Of a DNA stretch of 64,000 nucleotides, positions 49,041 to 62,965 are shown in pieces. The translations under genes were made by a program, and so were the position numbers. The first letter of the stretch is position 1. Each line of letters starts with the position of its first letter. Origin of the DNA: Megachile rotundata (taxonomy: Eukaryota; Arthropoda; Insecta; Hymenoptera; Megachilidae); assembly GCF_050947335.1 (NCBI RefSeq), contig NW_027473342.1, forward strand, positions 186,001 to 250,000. Reading direction: 5' to 3'. The notes under the pieces were generated by a model, which did not search any database, was not told the origin of the DNA, and saw only the letters and a list, made by a program, of their open reading frames with translations.

Positions 49041-49193
49041 CGATCACACAATCACACGATCACACGATCACACAATCACACAATCACGCAATCACAATCA
49101 CGGTCACTCAATCACGGTCACAAAATCACGGTCACACAATCACGGTCACACAATCGCGGTCACACAATCACGCAGTCACACAATCACGCAGTC
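49041..49193. repeat. Hybrid type II/type I CpG block
   Basis: Partner of 38923 at 10,118 bp. Confidence 0.87.
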
Positions 49194-49684
49194 ACACAAT
49201 CACTCAATCACACAATCACACAATCACACAATCTCACAATCACACAATCACACAAGCACACAATCACTCAATCACTCAATCACACAATCACACAATCACA
49301 CAATCACAATCACACAATCACACAATCACACAATCACACAATCACACAATCACACAATCACACAAACACACAATCACACAATCACACAACCACACAATCA
49401 CACAAGCACACAGTCACTCAATCACACAATCACACACTCACACAATCACACAATCACACAGTCACAATCACACAATCACACAATCACACAAGCACCTAAT
49501 CACACAATCACACAATCACACAATCACACAGTCACAATCACACAATCACACAATCACACAATCACACAATCACAAAATCACACAACCACACAATCACACA
49601 ATCACACAATCACACAATCACACAGTCACAATCACACAATCACACAATCACACAATCACACACTCACACAATCACACAATCACA

Positions 49685-49793
49685 CGATCACACAGTCACA
49701 CGATCACACGATCACACAATCACACAATCACGCAATCACAGTCACGGTCACTCAATCACGGCCACACAATCACGGTCACACAATCACGGTCAC
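49685..49793. repeat. Type II CpG block
   Basis: Partner of 39575 with a private acagtcacgg (acaatcacgg elsewhere). Confidence 0.87.
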
Positions 49794-50224
49794 ACAATCA
49801 CACAATCACACAAGCACACAATCACTCAATCACACAATCACACACTCATACAATCCCACAGTCACAATCACACAATCACACAATCACCTATTCACACAAT
49901 CACACAATCACACACTCACACAATCACACAATCACACAATCACATAACCACACAATCACACAATCACACAATCACACAATCACACAATCACACAATCACA
50001 CAATCACACAATCACACAATCAGACAATCACACAATCACACAATCACACAATCACACAATCACACAATCACACAAGCACACAATCACTCAATCACACAAT
50101 CACACACTCACACAATCACGCAGTCAAAATCACACAATCACAATCACACAATCACACAATCACACAATCACACAATCACACAATCACACAATCACACAGT
50201 CACACAATCACACAATCGCAATCA

Positions 50225-50405
50225 CGCAATCACACAATCACGATTGCACAATCACGATCACACAATCACGATCACACAATCACGATGACACAATCACGGC
50301 CACACAATCACGGTCACAAAATCACGGTCACACAATCGCGGTCACACAATCGCGGTCACACAATCACGCAGTCACACAATCACACAGTCACACAATCACG
50401 CAGTC
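50225..50405. repeat. Type I CpG block, cggccac
   Basis: Partner of 40115 (10,110 bp), same aatcgcaatc lead and doubled cgcggtc. Confidence 0.9.
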
Positions 50406-52151
50406 ACACAATCACTCAATCACACAATCACACAATCACACAATCACACAGTACACACAATCACAATCACACAATCACAATTACACAATCGCACAATCAC
50501 ACAATCACACAATCACACAATCACACAATCACACAGTCACACAATCACACAATCACACAATCACACAATCACACAATCACACAATCACACAATCACACAA
50601 TCACACAATCACACAATCACACAATCACACAATCACACAACCACACAACCACACAATCACACAATCACACAATCACACACTCACACAATCACACAGTCAC
50701 AATCACAGAATCACAATCACACAATCACAATCACACAGTCACAATCACACAACCACAATCACACAATCACACAATCACACAATCACACAATCACACAATC
50801 ACACAAGCACACCATCACTCAATCACACATTCACACACTCACACAATCACACAGTCACAATCACACAATCACACAATCACACAATCACCTAATCACACAA
50901 TCACACAATCACACAACCACACAATCACACAAGCACACAATCACTCAATCAGACAATCACACACTCACACAATCACACAATCACACAATCACACAATCAC
51001 ATAATCACACAATCACACAATCACACAATCACACAATCACACAACCACACAATCACACAATCACACAATCACACAATCACACAATCACACAATCACACAA
51101 CCACACAATCACACAACCACACAATGACACAAGCACACAATCACTCAATCACACAATCACACACTCACACAATCACACAGTCACAACCACACAGTCACAA
51201 TCACACAATCACAATCACACAATCACAATCACACAATCACACAATCACACAATCACACAATCACACAATCACACAATCACACAATCACACAATCACACAA
51301 TCACACAATCACACAATCACACAATCACACAATCACACAATCACACAATCACACAATCACACAATCACACAATCACACAACCACACAATCACACAACCAC
51401 AATCACACAATCACACAATCACACAATCACACAATCACACAATCACACAACCACACAATCACACAACCACACAGTCACTCAATCACACAATCACACACTC
51501 ACACAATCACACAGTCACAATCACACAATCACAATCACACAATCACACAATCACACAATCACACACTCACACAATCACACAATCACACAATCACACAATC
51601 ACATAATCACACAATCACACAATCACACAATCACACAATCACACAATCACACAATCACACAATCACACAATCACACAATCACACAACCACACAATCACAC
51701 AAGCACACAATCACTCAATCACACAATCACACACTCACACAATCACACAGTCACAATCACACAGTCACAATCACACAATCACAATCACACAATCACAATC
51801 ACACAATCACACAATCACACAATCACACAATCACACAATCACACAATCACACAATCACACAATCACACAATCACACAATCACACAATCACACAATCACAC
51901 AATCACACAATCACACAATCACACAATCACACAATCACACAATCACACAATCACACAATCACACAAGCACACAATCACTCAATCACACAATCACACACTC
52001 ACACAATCACACAGTCACAATCACGCAGTCAAAATCACACAATCACAATCACACAATCACAATCACACAATCACACAATCACACAATCACACAATCACAC
52101 AATCACACAATCACACAATCACACAGTCACACAATCACACAATCACAATCA

Positions 52152-52332
52152 CGCAATCACACAATCACGATTGCACAATCACGATCACACAATCACGATC
52201 ACACAATCACGATGACACAATCACGGCCACACAATCACGGTCACAAAATCACGGTCACACAATCACGGTCACACAATCGCGGTCACACAATCACGCAGTC
52301 ACACAATCACACAGTCACACAATCACGCAGTC
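52152..52332. repeat. Type I CpG block, cggccac
   Basis: Opens the third, rearranged relative of the 10.1-kb repeat; preceded by cgcagtcaaaatc (about 52024). Confidence 0.9.
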
Positions 52333-52539
52333 ACACAATCACTCAATCACACAATCACACAATCACACAATCACACAGTACACACAATCACAATCACACA
52401 ATCACAATTACACAATCGCACAATCACACAATCACACAATCACACAATCACACAATCACACAATCACACAGTCACACAATCACACAATCACACAATCACA
52501 CAATCACACAATCACACAATCACACAATCACACAATCAC

Positions 52540-54660
52540 ACAATCACACAATCACACAACCACACAACCACACAATCACACAATCACACAACCCCACACT
52601 CACACAATCACTCAATCACACAATCACACAATCACACAATCACACAATCACACAATCACACAATCACAATCACACAATCACAATTACACCATCACACAAT
52701 CACACAATCTCACAATCACACAATCACACAATCACACAATCACACAATCACACAATCACACAATCGCACAATCACAATTACACAATCACACAATCACACA
52801 ATCACACAATCACACAATCACACACTCACACAATCACACAATCACACAATCACACAATCACACAATCACACACTCACACAATCACACAGACACAATCACA
52901 CAATCACAATCACACAATCACAATCACACAATCACAATCACACAATCACAATCACACAACCACAATCACACAATCACACAAGCACACAATCACTCAATCA
53001 GACAATCACACACTCACACAATCACACAATCACACAATCACACAATCACACAATCACACAATCACACAATCACACAATCACACACTCACACAATCACACA
53101 ATCACACAATCACAAAATCACACAACCACAGAATCACACAACCACACAATCACACAATCACACACTCACACAATCACACAGTCACAATCACACAATCACA
53201 ATCACACAATCACAATCACACAACCACAATCACACAACCACAATCACACATTCACACAATCGCACAATCACACAATCACACAATCACACAATCACACAAT
53301 CACACAATCACACAATCACACAATCACACAATCACACAATCACACAATCACACAATCACACAATCACACAATCACACAATCACACAATCACACAGTACAC
53401 ACAGTACACACAATCACAATCACACAATCACAATTACACAATCGCACAATCACACAATCACACAACCACACACTCACACAATCACACACTCACACAATCA
53501 CACAGTCACAATCACACAATCACACAATCACACAATCACACAATCACACGATCACACAATCACACGATCACACGATCACACAATCACACAATCACGCAAT
53601 CACAATCACGGTCACTCAATCACGGCCACACAATCACGGTCACACAATCACGGTCACACAATCACGGTCACACAATCACACAATCACACAATCACACAAT
53701 CACACAGTCACTATCACACAATCACACAATCACACAATCACACAATCACACAATCACACAATCACACAATCACACAATCACACAATCGCACAATCACAAT
53801 TACACAATCACACAATCACACAATCACACAACCACACAACCACACAATCACACAATCACACAACCCCACACTCACACAATCACTCAATCACACAATCACA
53901 CAATCACACAATCACACAATCACACAATCACACAATCACAATCACACAATCACAATTACACCATCACACAATCACACAATCTCACAATCACACAATCACA
54001 CAATCACACAATCACACAATCACACAATCACACAATCGCACAATCACAATTACACAATCACACAATCACACAATCACACAATCACACAATCACACACTCA
54101 CACAATCACACAATCACACAATCACACAATCACACAATCACACACTCACACAATCACACAGACACAATCACACAATCACAATCACACAATCACAATCACA
54201 CAATCACAATCACACAATCACAATCACACAACCACAATCACACAATCACACAAGCACACAATCACTCAATCAGACAATCACACACTCACACAATCACACA
54301 ATCACACAATCACACAATCACACAATCACACAATCACACAATCACACACTCACACAATCACACAATCACACAATCACAAAATCACACAACCACAGAATCA
54401 CACAACCACACAATCACACAATCACACACTCACACAATCACACAGTCACAATCACACAATCACAATCACACAATCACAATCACACAACCACAATCACACA
54501 ACCACAATCACACATTCACACAATCGCACAATCACACAATCACACAATCACACAATCACACAATCACACAATCACACAATCACACAATCACACAATCACA
54601 CAATCACACAATCACACAATCACACAATCACACAATCACACAATCACACAATCACACAAT
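52540..54660. repeat. 1.27-kb internal tandem duplication
   Basis: Paired markers are accccac 52591/53863, caattacacc 52681/53953, ccacagaatc 53127/54391 and cacattcac 53248/54512. The offset is 1,272 bp, falling to 1,264 after one 8-bp loss. The first copy is followed by a type II block at 53549; the second continues through tccca and agtc variants to another double GTAC (55053 and 55062) and a type II block at 55207. Confidence 0.8.
53549..53671. repeat. Type II CpG block
   Basis: Follows the first copy of the 1.27-kb duplication; lacks the cggtcacgcaatc variant of 37110. Confidence 0.86.
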
Positions 54661-55206
54661 CACACAATCACACAATCACACAATCACACAATCACACAAC
54701 CACACAATCACACAACCACACAATCACACAACCACACAATCACTCAATCACACAATCACACACTCACACAATCACACAGTCACAATCACACAATCCCAAT
54801 CACACAATCACACAATCACACAATCACACAATCACACAATCACACACTCACACAATCACACAATCACACAATCACACTCTCACACAATCACACAGTCACA
54901 ATCACACAATCACAATCACACAATCACAATCACACAGTCACAATCACACAACCACAATCATACAATCACACAATCACACAATCACACAATCACACAATCA
55001 CACAATCACACAATCACACAATCACACAATCACACAATCACACAATCACACAGTACACACAGTACACACAATCACAATCACACAATCACAATTACACAAT
55101 CGCACAATCACACAATCACACAACCACACACTCACACAATCACACACTCACACAATCACACAGTCACAATCACACAATCACACAATCACACAATCACACA
55201 ATCACA

Positions 55207-55343
55207 CGATCACACAATCACACGATCACACGATCACACAATCACACAATCACGCAATCACAATCACGGTCACTCAATCACGGCCACACAATCACGGTCA
55301 CACAATCACGGTCACACAATCACGGTCACACAATCACGGTCAC
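55207..55343. repeat. Type II CpG block
   Basis: Same length as 37110 and 47220 but with cggtcacac where they have cggtcacgc. Confidence 0.86.
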
Positions 55344-56090
55344 ACAATCACACAATCACACAATCACACAATCACACAGTCACTATCACACAATCACACA
55401 ATCACACAATCACACAATCACACAATCACAGACTCGCACAATCACACAATCACACAATCACACAATCACACAATCACACAATCACACAATCACACAACCA
55501 TACAATCACACAATCACACACTCACACAATCACACAACCACACAATCACACAACCACACACTCACACAATCTCACAGTCACAATCACACAATCACAATCA
55601 CACAATCACAATCACACAACCACAATCACACAACCACAATCACACAACCACAATCACACATTCACACAATCACACAATCACACAATCACACAATCACACA
55701 ATCACACAATCACACAATCACACAATCACACAATCACACAATCACACAATCACACAACCACACAATCACACAACCACACAATCACACAACCACACAATCA
55801 CTCAATCACACAATCACACACCTTCACAATCAGACAGTCACAATCACACAATCACAATCACACAATCACACAATCACACAATCACACAATCACACAATCA
55901 CACAATCACACAATCACACAATCACACAATCACACACTCACACAATCACACAGTCACAATCACACAATCACACAATCACACAATCGCAAAATCTCACAAC
56001 CACACAATCACACAATCACACAATCACACAGTCACAATCACACAATCACACAATCACACAATCACACACTCACACAATCACACAATCACA

Positions 56091-56213
56091 CGATCACACA
56101 ATCACACGATCACACGATCACACAATCACACAATCACGCAATCACAATCACGGTCACTCAATCACGGCCACACAGTCACGGTCACACAATCACGGTCACA
56201 CAATCACGGTCAC
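56091..56213. repeat. Type II CpG block, extra copy
   Basis: No equivalent in the 10.1-kb copies at this place; carries cacagtcacgg after cggccac. Confidence 0.86.
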
Positions 56214-56796
56214 ACAATCACACAATCACACAACCACACAATCACACAAGCACACAATCACTCAATCACACAATCACACACTCACACAATCACACAGTCA
56301 CAATCACACAATCACACAATCACACAATCACCTAATCACACAATCACACAATCACACAACCACACAATCACACAAGCACACAATCACTCAATCAGACAAT
56401 CACACACTCACACAATCACACAATCACACAATCACACAATCACATAATCACACAATCACACAATCACACAATCACACAATCACACAACCACACAATCACA
56501 CAATCACACAATCACACAATCACACAATCACCTAATCACACAATCACACAATCACACAACCACACAATGACACAAGCACACAATCACTCAATCACACAAT
56601 CACACAATCACACACTCACACAATCACACAGTCACAATCACACAGTCACAATCACACAATCACAATCACACAATCACAATCACACAATCACACAATCACA
56701 CAATCACACAATCACACAATCACACAATCACACAATCACACAATCACACAGTCACACAATCACACAATCACACACTCACACAATCACACAATCACA

Positions 56797-56949
56797 CGAT
56801 CACACAATCACACGATCACACGATCACACAATCACACAATCACGCAATCACAATCACGGTCACTCAATCACGGTCACAAAATCACGGTCACACAATCACG
56901 GTCACACAATCGCGGTCACACAATCACGCAGTCACACAATCACGCAGTC
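56797..56949. repeat. Hybrid type II/type I CpG block
   Basis: Partner of 48522 at 8,275 bp. Confidence 0.87.
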
Positions 56950-57315
56950 ACACAATCACTCAATCACACAATCACACAATCACACAATCTCACAATCACA
57001 CAATCACACAATCACACAATCACACAATCACACAATCACACAATCACACAATCACACAATCACACAATCACACAGTACACACAATCACAATCACACAATC
57101 ACAATTACACAATCGCACAATCACACAATAACACAATCACACAATCACACAACCACACAATCACACAAGCACACAGTCACTCAATCACACAATCACACAC
57201 TCACACAATCACACAATCACACAGTCACAATCACACAATCACACAATCACACAATCACACAATCACACAGTCACACAATCACACAATCACACACTCACAC
57301 AATCACACAATCACA

Positions 57316-57468
57316 CGATCACACAATCACACGATCACACGATCACACAATCACACAATCACGCAATCACAATCACGGTCACTCAATCACGGTCACAAAA
57401 TCACGGTCACACAATCACGGTCACACAATCGCGGTCACACAATCACGCAGTCACACAATCACGCAGTC
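57316..57468. repeat. Hybrid type II/type I CpG block
   Basis: Partner of 49041 at 8,275 bp; the 519-bp pair spacing is kept. Confidence 0.87.
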
Positions 57469-57774
57469 ACACAATCACTCAATCACACAATCACACAATC
57501 ACACAATCTCACAATCACACAATCACACAAGCACACAATCACTCAATCACTCAATCACACAATCACACAATCACACAATCACAATCACACAATCACACAA
57601 TCACACAATCACACAATCACACAATCACACAATCACACAAACACACAATCACACAATCACACAACCACACAATCACACAAGCACACAGTCACTCAATCAC
57701 ACAATCACACACTCACACAATCACACAATCACACAGTCACAATCACACAATCACACAATCACACAAGCACCTAA

Positions 57775-59850
57775 TCACACAATCACACAATCACACAACC
57801 ACACAATCACACAAGCACACAATCACTCAATCAGACAATCACACACTCACACAATCACACAATCACACAATCACACAATCACACAATCACACAATCACGC
57901 AATCACACCATCACACAATCACACAATCACACAGCCACACAATCACACAAGCACACAATCACTCAATCACACAATCACACACTCATACAATCACACAGTC
58001 ACAATCACACAATCACACAATCACCTAATCACACAATCACACAATCACACAACCACACAATCGCACAAGCACACAATCACTCAATCAGACAATCACACAC
58101 TCACACAATCACACAATCACACAATCACACAATCACATAATCACACAATCACACAATCACACAATCACACAATCACACAATCACACAATCACACAGTACA
58201 CACAATCACAATCACACAATCACAATTACACAAACGCACAATCACACAATCGCACAATCACACAATCACACAATCACACAGTCACACAATCACACAATCA
58301 CACAATCACACAGTCACACAATCACACAATCGCAATCACGCAATCACACAATCACGATTGCACAATCACGATCACACAATCACGATCACACAATCACGAT
58401 GACACAATCACGGCCACACAATCACGGTCACAAAATCACGGTCACACAATCACGGTCACACAATCGCGGTCACACAATCACGCAGTCACACAATCACACA
58501 GTCACACAATCACGCAGTCACACAATCACTCAATCACACAATCACACAATCACACAATCACACAGTACACACAATCACAATCACACAATCACAATTACAC
58601 AATCGCACAATCACACAATCACACAATCACACAATCACACAATCACACAGTCACACAATCACACAATCACACAATCACACAATCACACAATCACACAATC
58701 ACACAATCACACAATCACACAATCACACATTCACACAATCACACAATCACACAACCACACAACCACACAATCACACAATCACACAATCACACACTCACAC
58801 AATCACACAGTCACAATCACAGAATCACAATCACACAATCACAATCACACAGTCACAATCACACAACCACAATCACACAATCACACAATCACACAATCAC
58901 ACAATCACACAAGCACACCATCACTCAATCACACAATCACACACTCACACAATCACACAGTCACAATCACACAATCACACAATCACACAATCACCTAATC
59001 ACACAATCACACAATCACACAACCACACAATCACACAAGCACACAATCACTCAATCAGACAATCACACACTCACACAATCACACAATCACACAATCACAC
59101 AATCACATAATCACACAATCACACAATCACACAATCACACAATCACACAACCACACAATCACACAATCACACAATCACACAATCACACAATCACCTAATC
59201 ACACAATCACACAATCACACAACCACACAATGACACAAGCACACAATCACTCAATCACACAATCACACACTCACACAATCACACAGTCACAATCACACAG
59301 TCACAATCACACAATCACAATCACACAATCACAATCACACAATCACACAATCACACAATCACACAATCACACAATCACACAATCACACAATCACACCATC
59401 ACACAATCACACAATCACACAACCACACAATCACACAAGCACACAATCACTCAATCACACAATCACACACTCATACAATCACACAGTCACAATCACACAA
59501 TCACACAATCACCTAATCACACAATCACACAATCACACAACCACACAATCGCACAAGCACACAATCACTCAATCAGACAATCACACACTCACACAATCAC
59601 ACAATCACACAAGCACACAATCACATAATCACACAATCACACAATCACACAATCACACAATCACACAATCACACAATCACACAGTACACACAATCACAAT
59701 CACACAATCACAATTACACAAACGCACAATCACACAATCGCACAATCACACAATCACACAATCACACAGTCACACAATCACACTATCACACAATCACACA
59801 ATCACACAATCACACAATCACACAGTCACACAATCACACAATCGCAATCA
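57775..59850. repeat. 1.5-kb block, copy 1, with lead-in
   Basis: The lead-in (57.8-58.3 kb) resembles the 30.2- and 33.2-kb parts of the 3.0-kb block, including cacgcaatc, cactcatac and GTAC, but has lost its type II block. A type I block (58339) of the aatcgcaatcacgc subtype follows. Then come agaatc and caccatc variants and an aagc-rich tail with caatgacac at 59230. Markers recur 1,512 bp downstream. Confidence 0.75.
58339..58519. repeat. Type I CpG block, cggccac
   Basis: aatcgcaatc lead as at 40115, but a single cgcggtc. Confidence 0.9.
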
Positions 59851-60031
59851 CGCAATCACACAATCACGATTGCACAATCACGATCACACAATCACGATCA
59901 CACAATCACGATGACACAATCACGGCCACACAATCACGGTCACAAAATCACGGTCACACAATCACGGTCACACAATCGCGGTCACACAATCACGCAGTCA
60001 CACAATCACACAGTCACACAATCACGCAGTC
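59851..60031. repeat. Type I CpG block, cggccac
   Basis: Partner of 58339 at 1,512 bp, same lead. Confidence 0.9.
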
Positions 60032-60851
60032 ACACAATCACTCAATCACACAATCACACAATCACACAATCACACAGTACACACAATCACAATCACACAA
60101 TCACAATTACACAATCGCACAATCACACAATCACACAATCACACAATCACACAATCACACAGTCACACAATCACACAATCACACAATCACACAATCACAC
60201 AATCACACAATCACACAATCACACAATCACACAATCACACATTCACACAATCACACAATCACACAACCACACAACCACACAATCACACAATCACACAATC
60301 ACACACTCACACAATCACACAGTCACAATCACAGAATCACAATCACACAATCACAATCACACAGTCACAATCACACAACCACAATCACACAATCACACAA
60401 TCACACAATCACACAATCACACAATCACACAAGCACACCATCACTCAATCACACAATCACACACTCACACAATCACACAGTCACAATCACACAATCACAC
60501 AATCACACAATCACCTAATCACACAATCACACAATCACACAACCACACAATCACACAAGCACACAATCACTCAATCAGACAATCACACACTCACACAATC
60601 ACACAATCACACAATCACACAATCACATAATCACACAATCACACAATCACACAATCACACAATCACACAACCACACAATCACACAATCACACAATCACAC
60701 AATCACACAATCACCTAATCACACAATCACACAATCACACAACCACACAATGACACAAGCACACAATCACTCAATCACACAATCACACACTCACACAATC
60801 ACACAGTCACAATCACACAGTCACAATCACACAATCACAATCACACAATCA

Positions 60852-61125
60852 CAATCACACAATCACACAATCACACAATCACACAATCACACAATCACAC
60901 AATCACACAATCACACAATCACACAATCACACAATCACACAATCACACAATCACACAATCACACAATCACACAATCACACAATCACACAATCACACAATC
61001 ACACAATCACACAATCACACAATCACACAATCACACAATCACACAATCACACAATCACACAATCACACAATCACACAATCACACAATCACACAATCACAC
61101 AATCACACAATCACACAATCACACA
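60852..61125. repeat. Longest uninterrupted 8-mer run
   Basis: About 270 bp (roughly 34 units) of cacacaat without any visible variant, ending at an aagc unit. Comparable runs elsewhere are shorter, for example about 225 bp at 4850-5075 and about 170 bp at 51796-51964. The related place at 59.34-59.40 kb holds only a handful of units, so this run looks like a local expansion. Confidence 0.8.
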
Positions 61126-61311
61126 AGCACACAATCACTCAATCACACAATCACACACTCACACAATCACACAGTCACAATCACGCAGTCAAAATCACAC
61201 AATCACAATCACACAATCACAATCACACAATCACACAATCACACAATCACACAATCACACAATCACACAATCACACAATCACACAGTCACACAATCACAC
61301 AATCACAATCA

Positions 61312-61492
61312 CGCAATCACACAATCACGATTGCACAATCACGATCACACAATCACGATCACACAATCACGATGACACAATCACGGCCACACAATCACGG
61401 TCACAAAATCACGGTCACACAATCACGGTCACACAATCGCGGTCACACAATCACGCAGTCACACAATCACACAGTCACACAATCACGCAGTC
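61312..61492. repeat. Type I CpG block, cggccac
   Basis: aatcacaatc lead; preceded by cgcagtcaaaatc (about 61184) like the block at 52152. Confidence 0.9.
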
Positions 61493-61994
61493 ACACAATC
61501 ACTCAATCACACAATCACACAATCACACAATCACACAGTACACACAATCACAATCACACAATCACAATTACACAATCGCACAATCACACAATCACACAAT
61601 CACACAATCACACAATCACACAGTCACACAATCACACAATCACACAATCACACAATCACACAATCACACAATCACACAATCACACAATCACACAATCACA
61701 CAATCACACAACCACACAACCACACAATCACACAATCACACAACCCCACACTCACACAATCACTCAATCACACAATCACACAATCACACAATCACACAAT
61801 CACACAATCACACAATCACAATCACACAATCACAATTACACCATCACACAATCACACAATCTCACAATCACACAATCACACAATCACACAATCACACAAT
61901 CACACAATCACACAATCGCACAATCACAATTACACAATCACACAATCACACAATCACACAATCACACAGTCACACAATCACACAATCACAATCA

Positions 61995-62189
61995 CGCAAT
62001 CACACAATCACGATTGCACAATCACGATCACACAATCACGATCACACAATCACGATCACACAATCACGATGACACAATCACGGCCACACAATCACGGTCA
62101 CAAAATCACGGTCACACAATCACGGTCACACAATCGCGGTCACACAATCACGCAGTCACACAATCACACAGTCACACAATCACGCAGTC
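61995..62189. repeat. Type I CpG block, cggccac, +14 bp
   Basis: Extra cgatcacacaatca unit, as at 18142; no GTAC landmark follows. Confidence 0.88.
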
Positions 62190-62444
62190 ACACAATCACT
62201 CAATCACACAATCACACAATCACACAATCACACAATCACACAAGCACACAATCACTCAATCACACAATCACACACTCACACAATCACACAGTCACAATCA
62301 CGCAGTCAAAATCACACAATCACAATCACACAATCACAATCACACAATCACACAATCACACAATCACACAATCACACAATCACACAATCACACAATCACA
62401 CAATCACACAATCACACAGTCACACAATCACACAATCACAATCA

Positions 62445-62625
62445 CGCAATCACACAATCACGATTGCACAATCACGATCACACAATCACGATCACACAAT
62501 CACGATGACACAATCACGGCCACACAATCACGGTCACAAAATCACGGTCACACAATCACGGTCACACAATCGCGGTCACACAATCACGCAGTCACACAAT
62601 CACACAGTCACACAATCACGCAGTC
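62445..62625. repeat. Type I CpG block, cggccac
   Basis: Only 450 bp after the previous one; partner of 52152 at 10,293 bp. Confidence 0.9.
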
Positions 62626-62965
62626 ACACAATCACTCAATCACACAATCACACAATCACACAATCACACAGTACACACAATCACAATCACACAATCACAA
62701 TTACACAATCGCACAATCACACAATCACACAATCACACAATCACACAATCACACAGTCACACAATCACACAATCACACAATCACACAATCACACAATCAC
62801 ACAATCACACAATCACACAATCACACAATCACACAATCACACAACCACACAACCACACAATCACACAATCACACAACCCCACACTCACACAATCACTCAA
62901 TCACACAATCACACAATCACACAATCACACAATCACACAATCACACAATCACAATCACACAATCA

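Larger units (their letters stand above)
41695..51805. repeat. 10.1-kb long repeat, copy 2
   Basis: The offset from copy 1 is 10,124 bp at the start, 10,110 after 45.2 kb, 10,118 at 48.3-49.1 kb, 10,110 at 49.7-51.1 kb and 10,102 at the end. The known differences are a 14-bp loss in the type I block at 45217, a few 8-bp steps, and single-base changes: an aatcgcac near 43873 and acagtcacgg for acaatcacgg near 49740. Such high identity suggests a very recent duplication or conversion. An assembly duplication cannot be excluded from sequence alone. Confidence 0.9.
52212..56447 (+). other. Longest spurious open frame (not a gene)
   Basis: This 1,411-codon frame is the longest of several dozen + strand open frames in the window. 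It would encode a degenerate T-I-T-Q-S-H-N-H octapeptide repeat. Because 8 and 3 share no factor, all three + frames of the unit read the same stop-free octapeptide. 8-bp slips change the frame but not the peptide, and 6-bp slips keep the frame. Frames end only at taa-making variants (cataatc, cctaatc, caataac). The apparent ATG is a single variant (cgatgacac) in a CpG block. There is no splice, promoter or codon-usage support. Open length here is not evidence of coding. Confidence 0.93.
51805..57775. repeat. Rearranged third relative of the 10.1-kb repeat
   Basis: It matches the 45.26-49.5-kb part with stepwise offsets: 6,949 bp at 52.2-52.7 kb, 7,987 at the type II block at 55207, and 8,275 from the hybrid blocks (56797 and 57316) to the aagcacctaatc marker (about 57765). 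The changes come from an internal 1.27-kb duplication and several short losses. The 3.0-kb block at the front of the other copies is missing. Confidence 0.78.
59850..61310. repeat. 1.5-kb block, copy 2
   Basis: Type I (59851), GTAC, cacattcac, agaatc and caccatc variants, cacctaatc, then caatgacac (60750), each 1,512-1,520 bp after its partner in copy 1. It ends with an unusually long pure 8-mer run that replaces the variant-rich tail of copy 1. It is also related to 50.2-51.2 kb at about 9.63 kb offset. Confidence 0.77.
61310..62965. repeat. Three close type I blocks near the window end
   Basis: Type I blocks at 61312, 61995 and 62445 are only 683 and 450 bp apart. The first is followed by sequence colinear with 52.2-52.8 kb at a 9,152-9,160-bp offset, then broken off at the attacacaatc marker. 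The second is followed directly by an aagc/actcaat unit and agtcaaaatc. The third starts a relative of the 52.15-53.3-kb segment at a 10,285-10,293-bp offset. Confidence 0.78.

Noticed and set aside
31600..51805. Calling the 10.1-kb pair an assembly error
   Set aside because: The copies differ by a 14-bp loss, 8-bp steps and private base changes, which favours real duplication. It cannot be settled without reads, so it stays a finding with that caveat.
694..62508. Several dozen long + strand open frames resembling histidine-, threonine- and serine-rich repeat proteins
   Set aside because: They are forced by a stop-free 8-bp unit. Frames restart at chance TTG or ATG variants (cgattgc, cgatgac, caatgac) and stop at chance taa variants. 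They overlap each other in different frames with the same peptide, and block boundaries ignore them.
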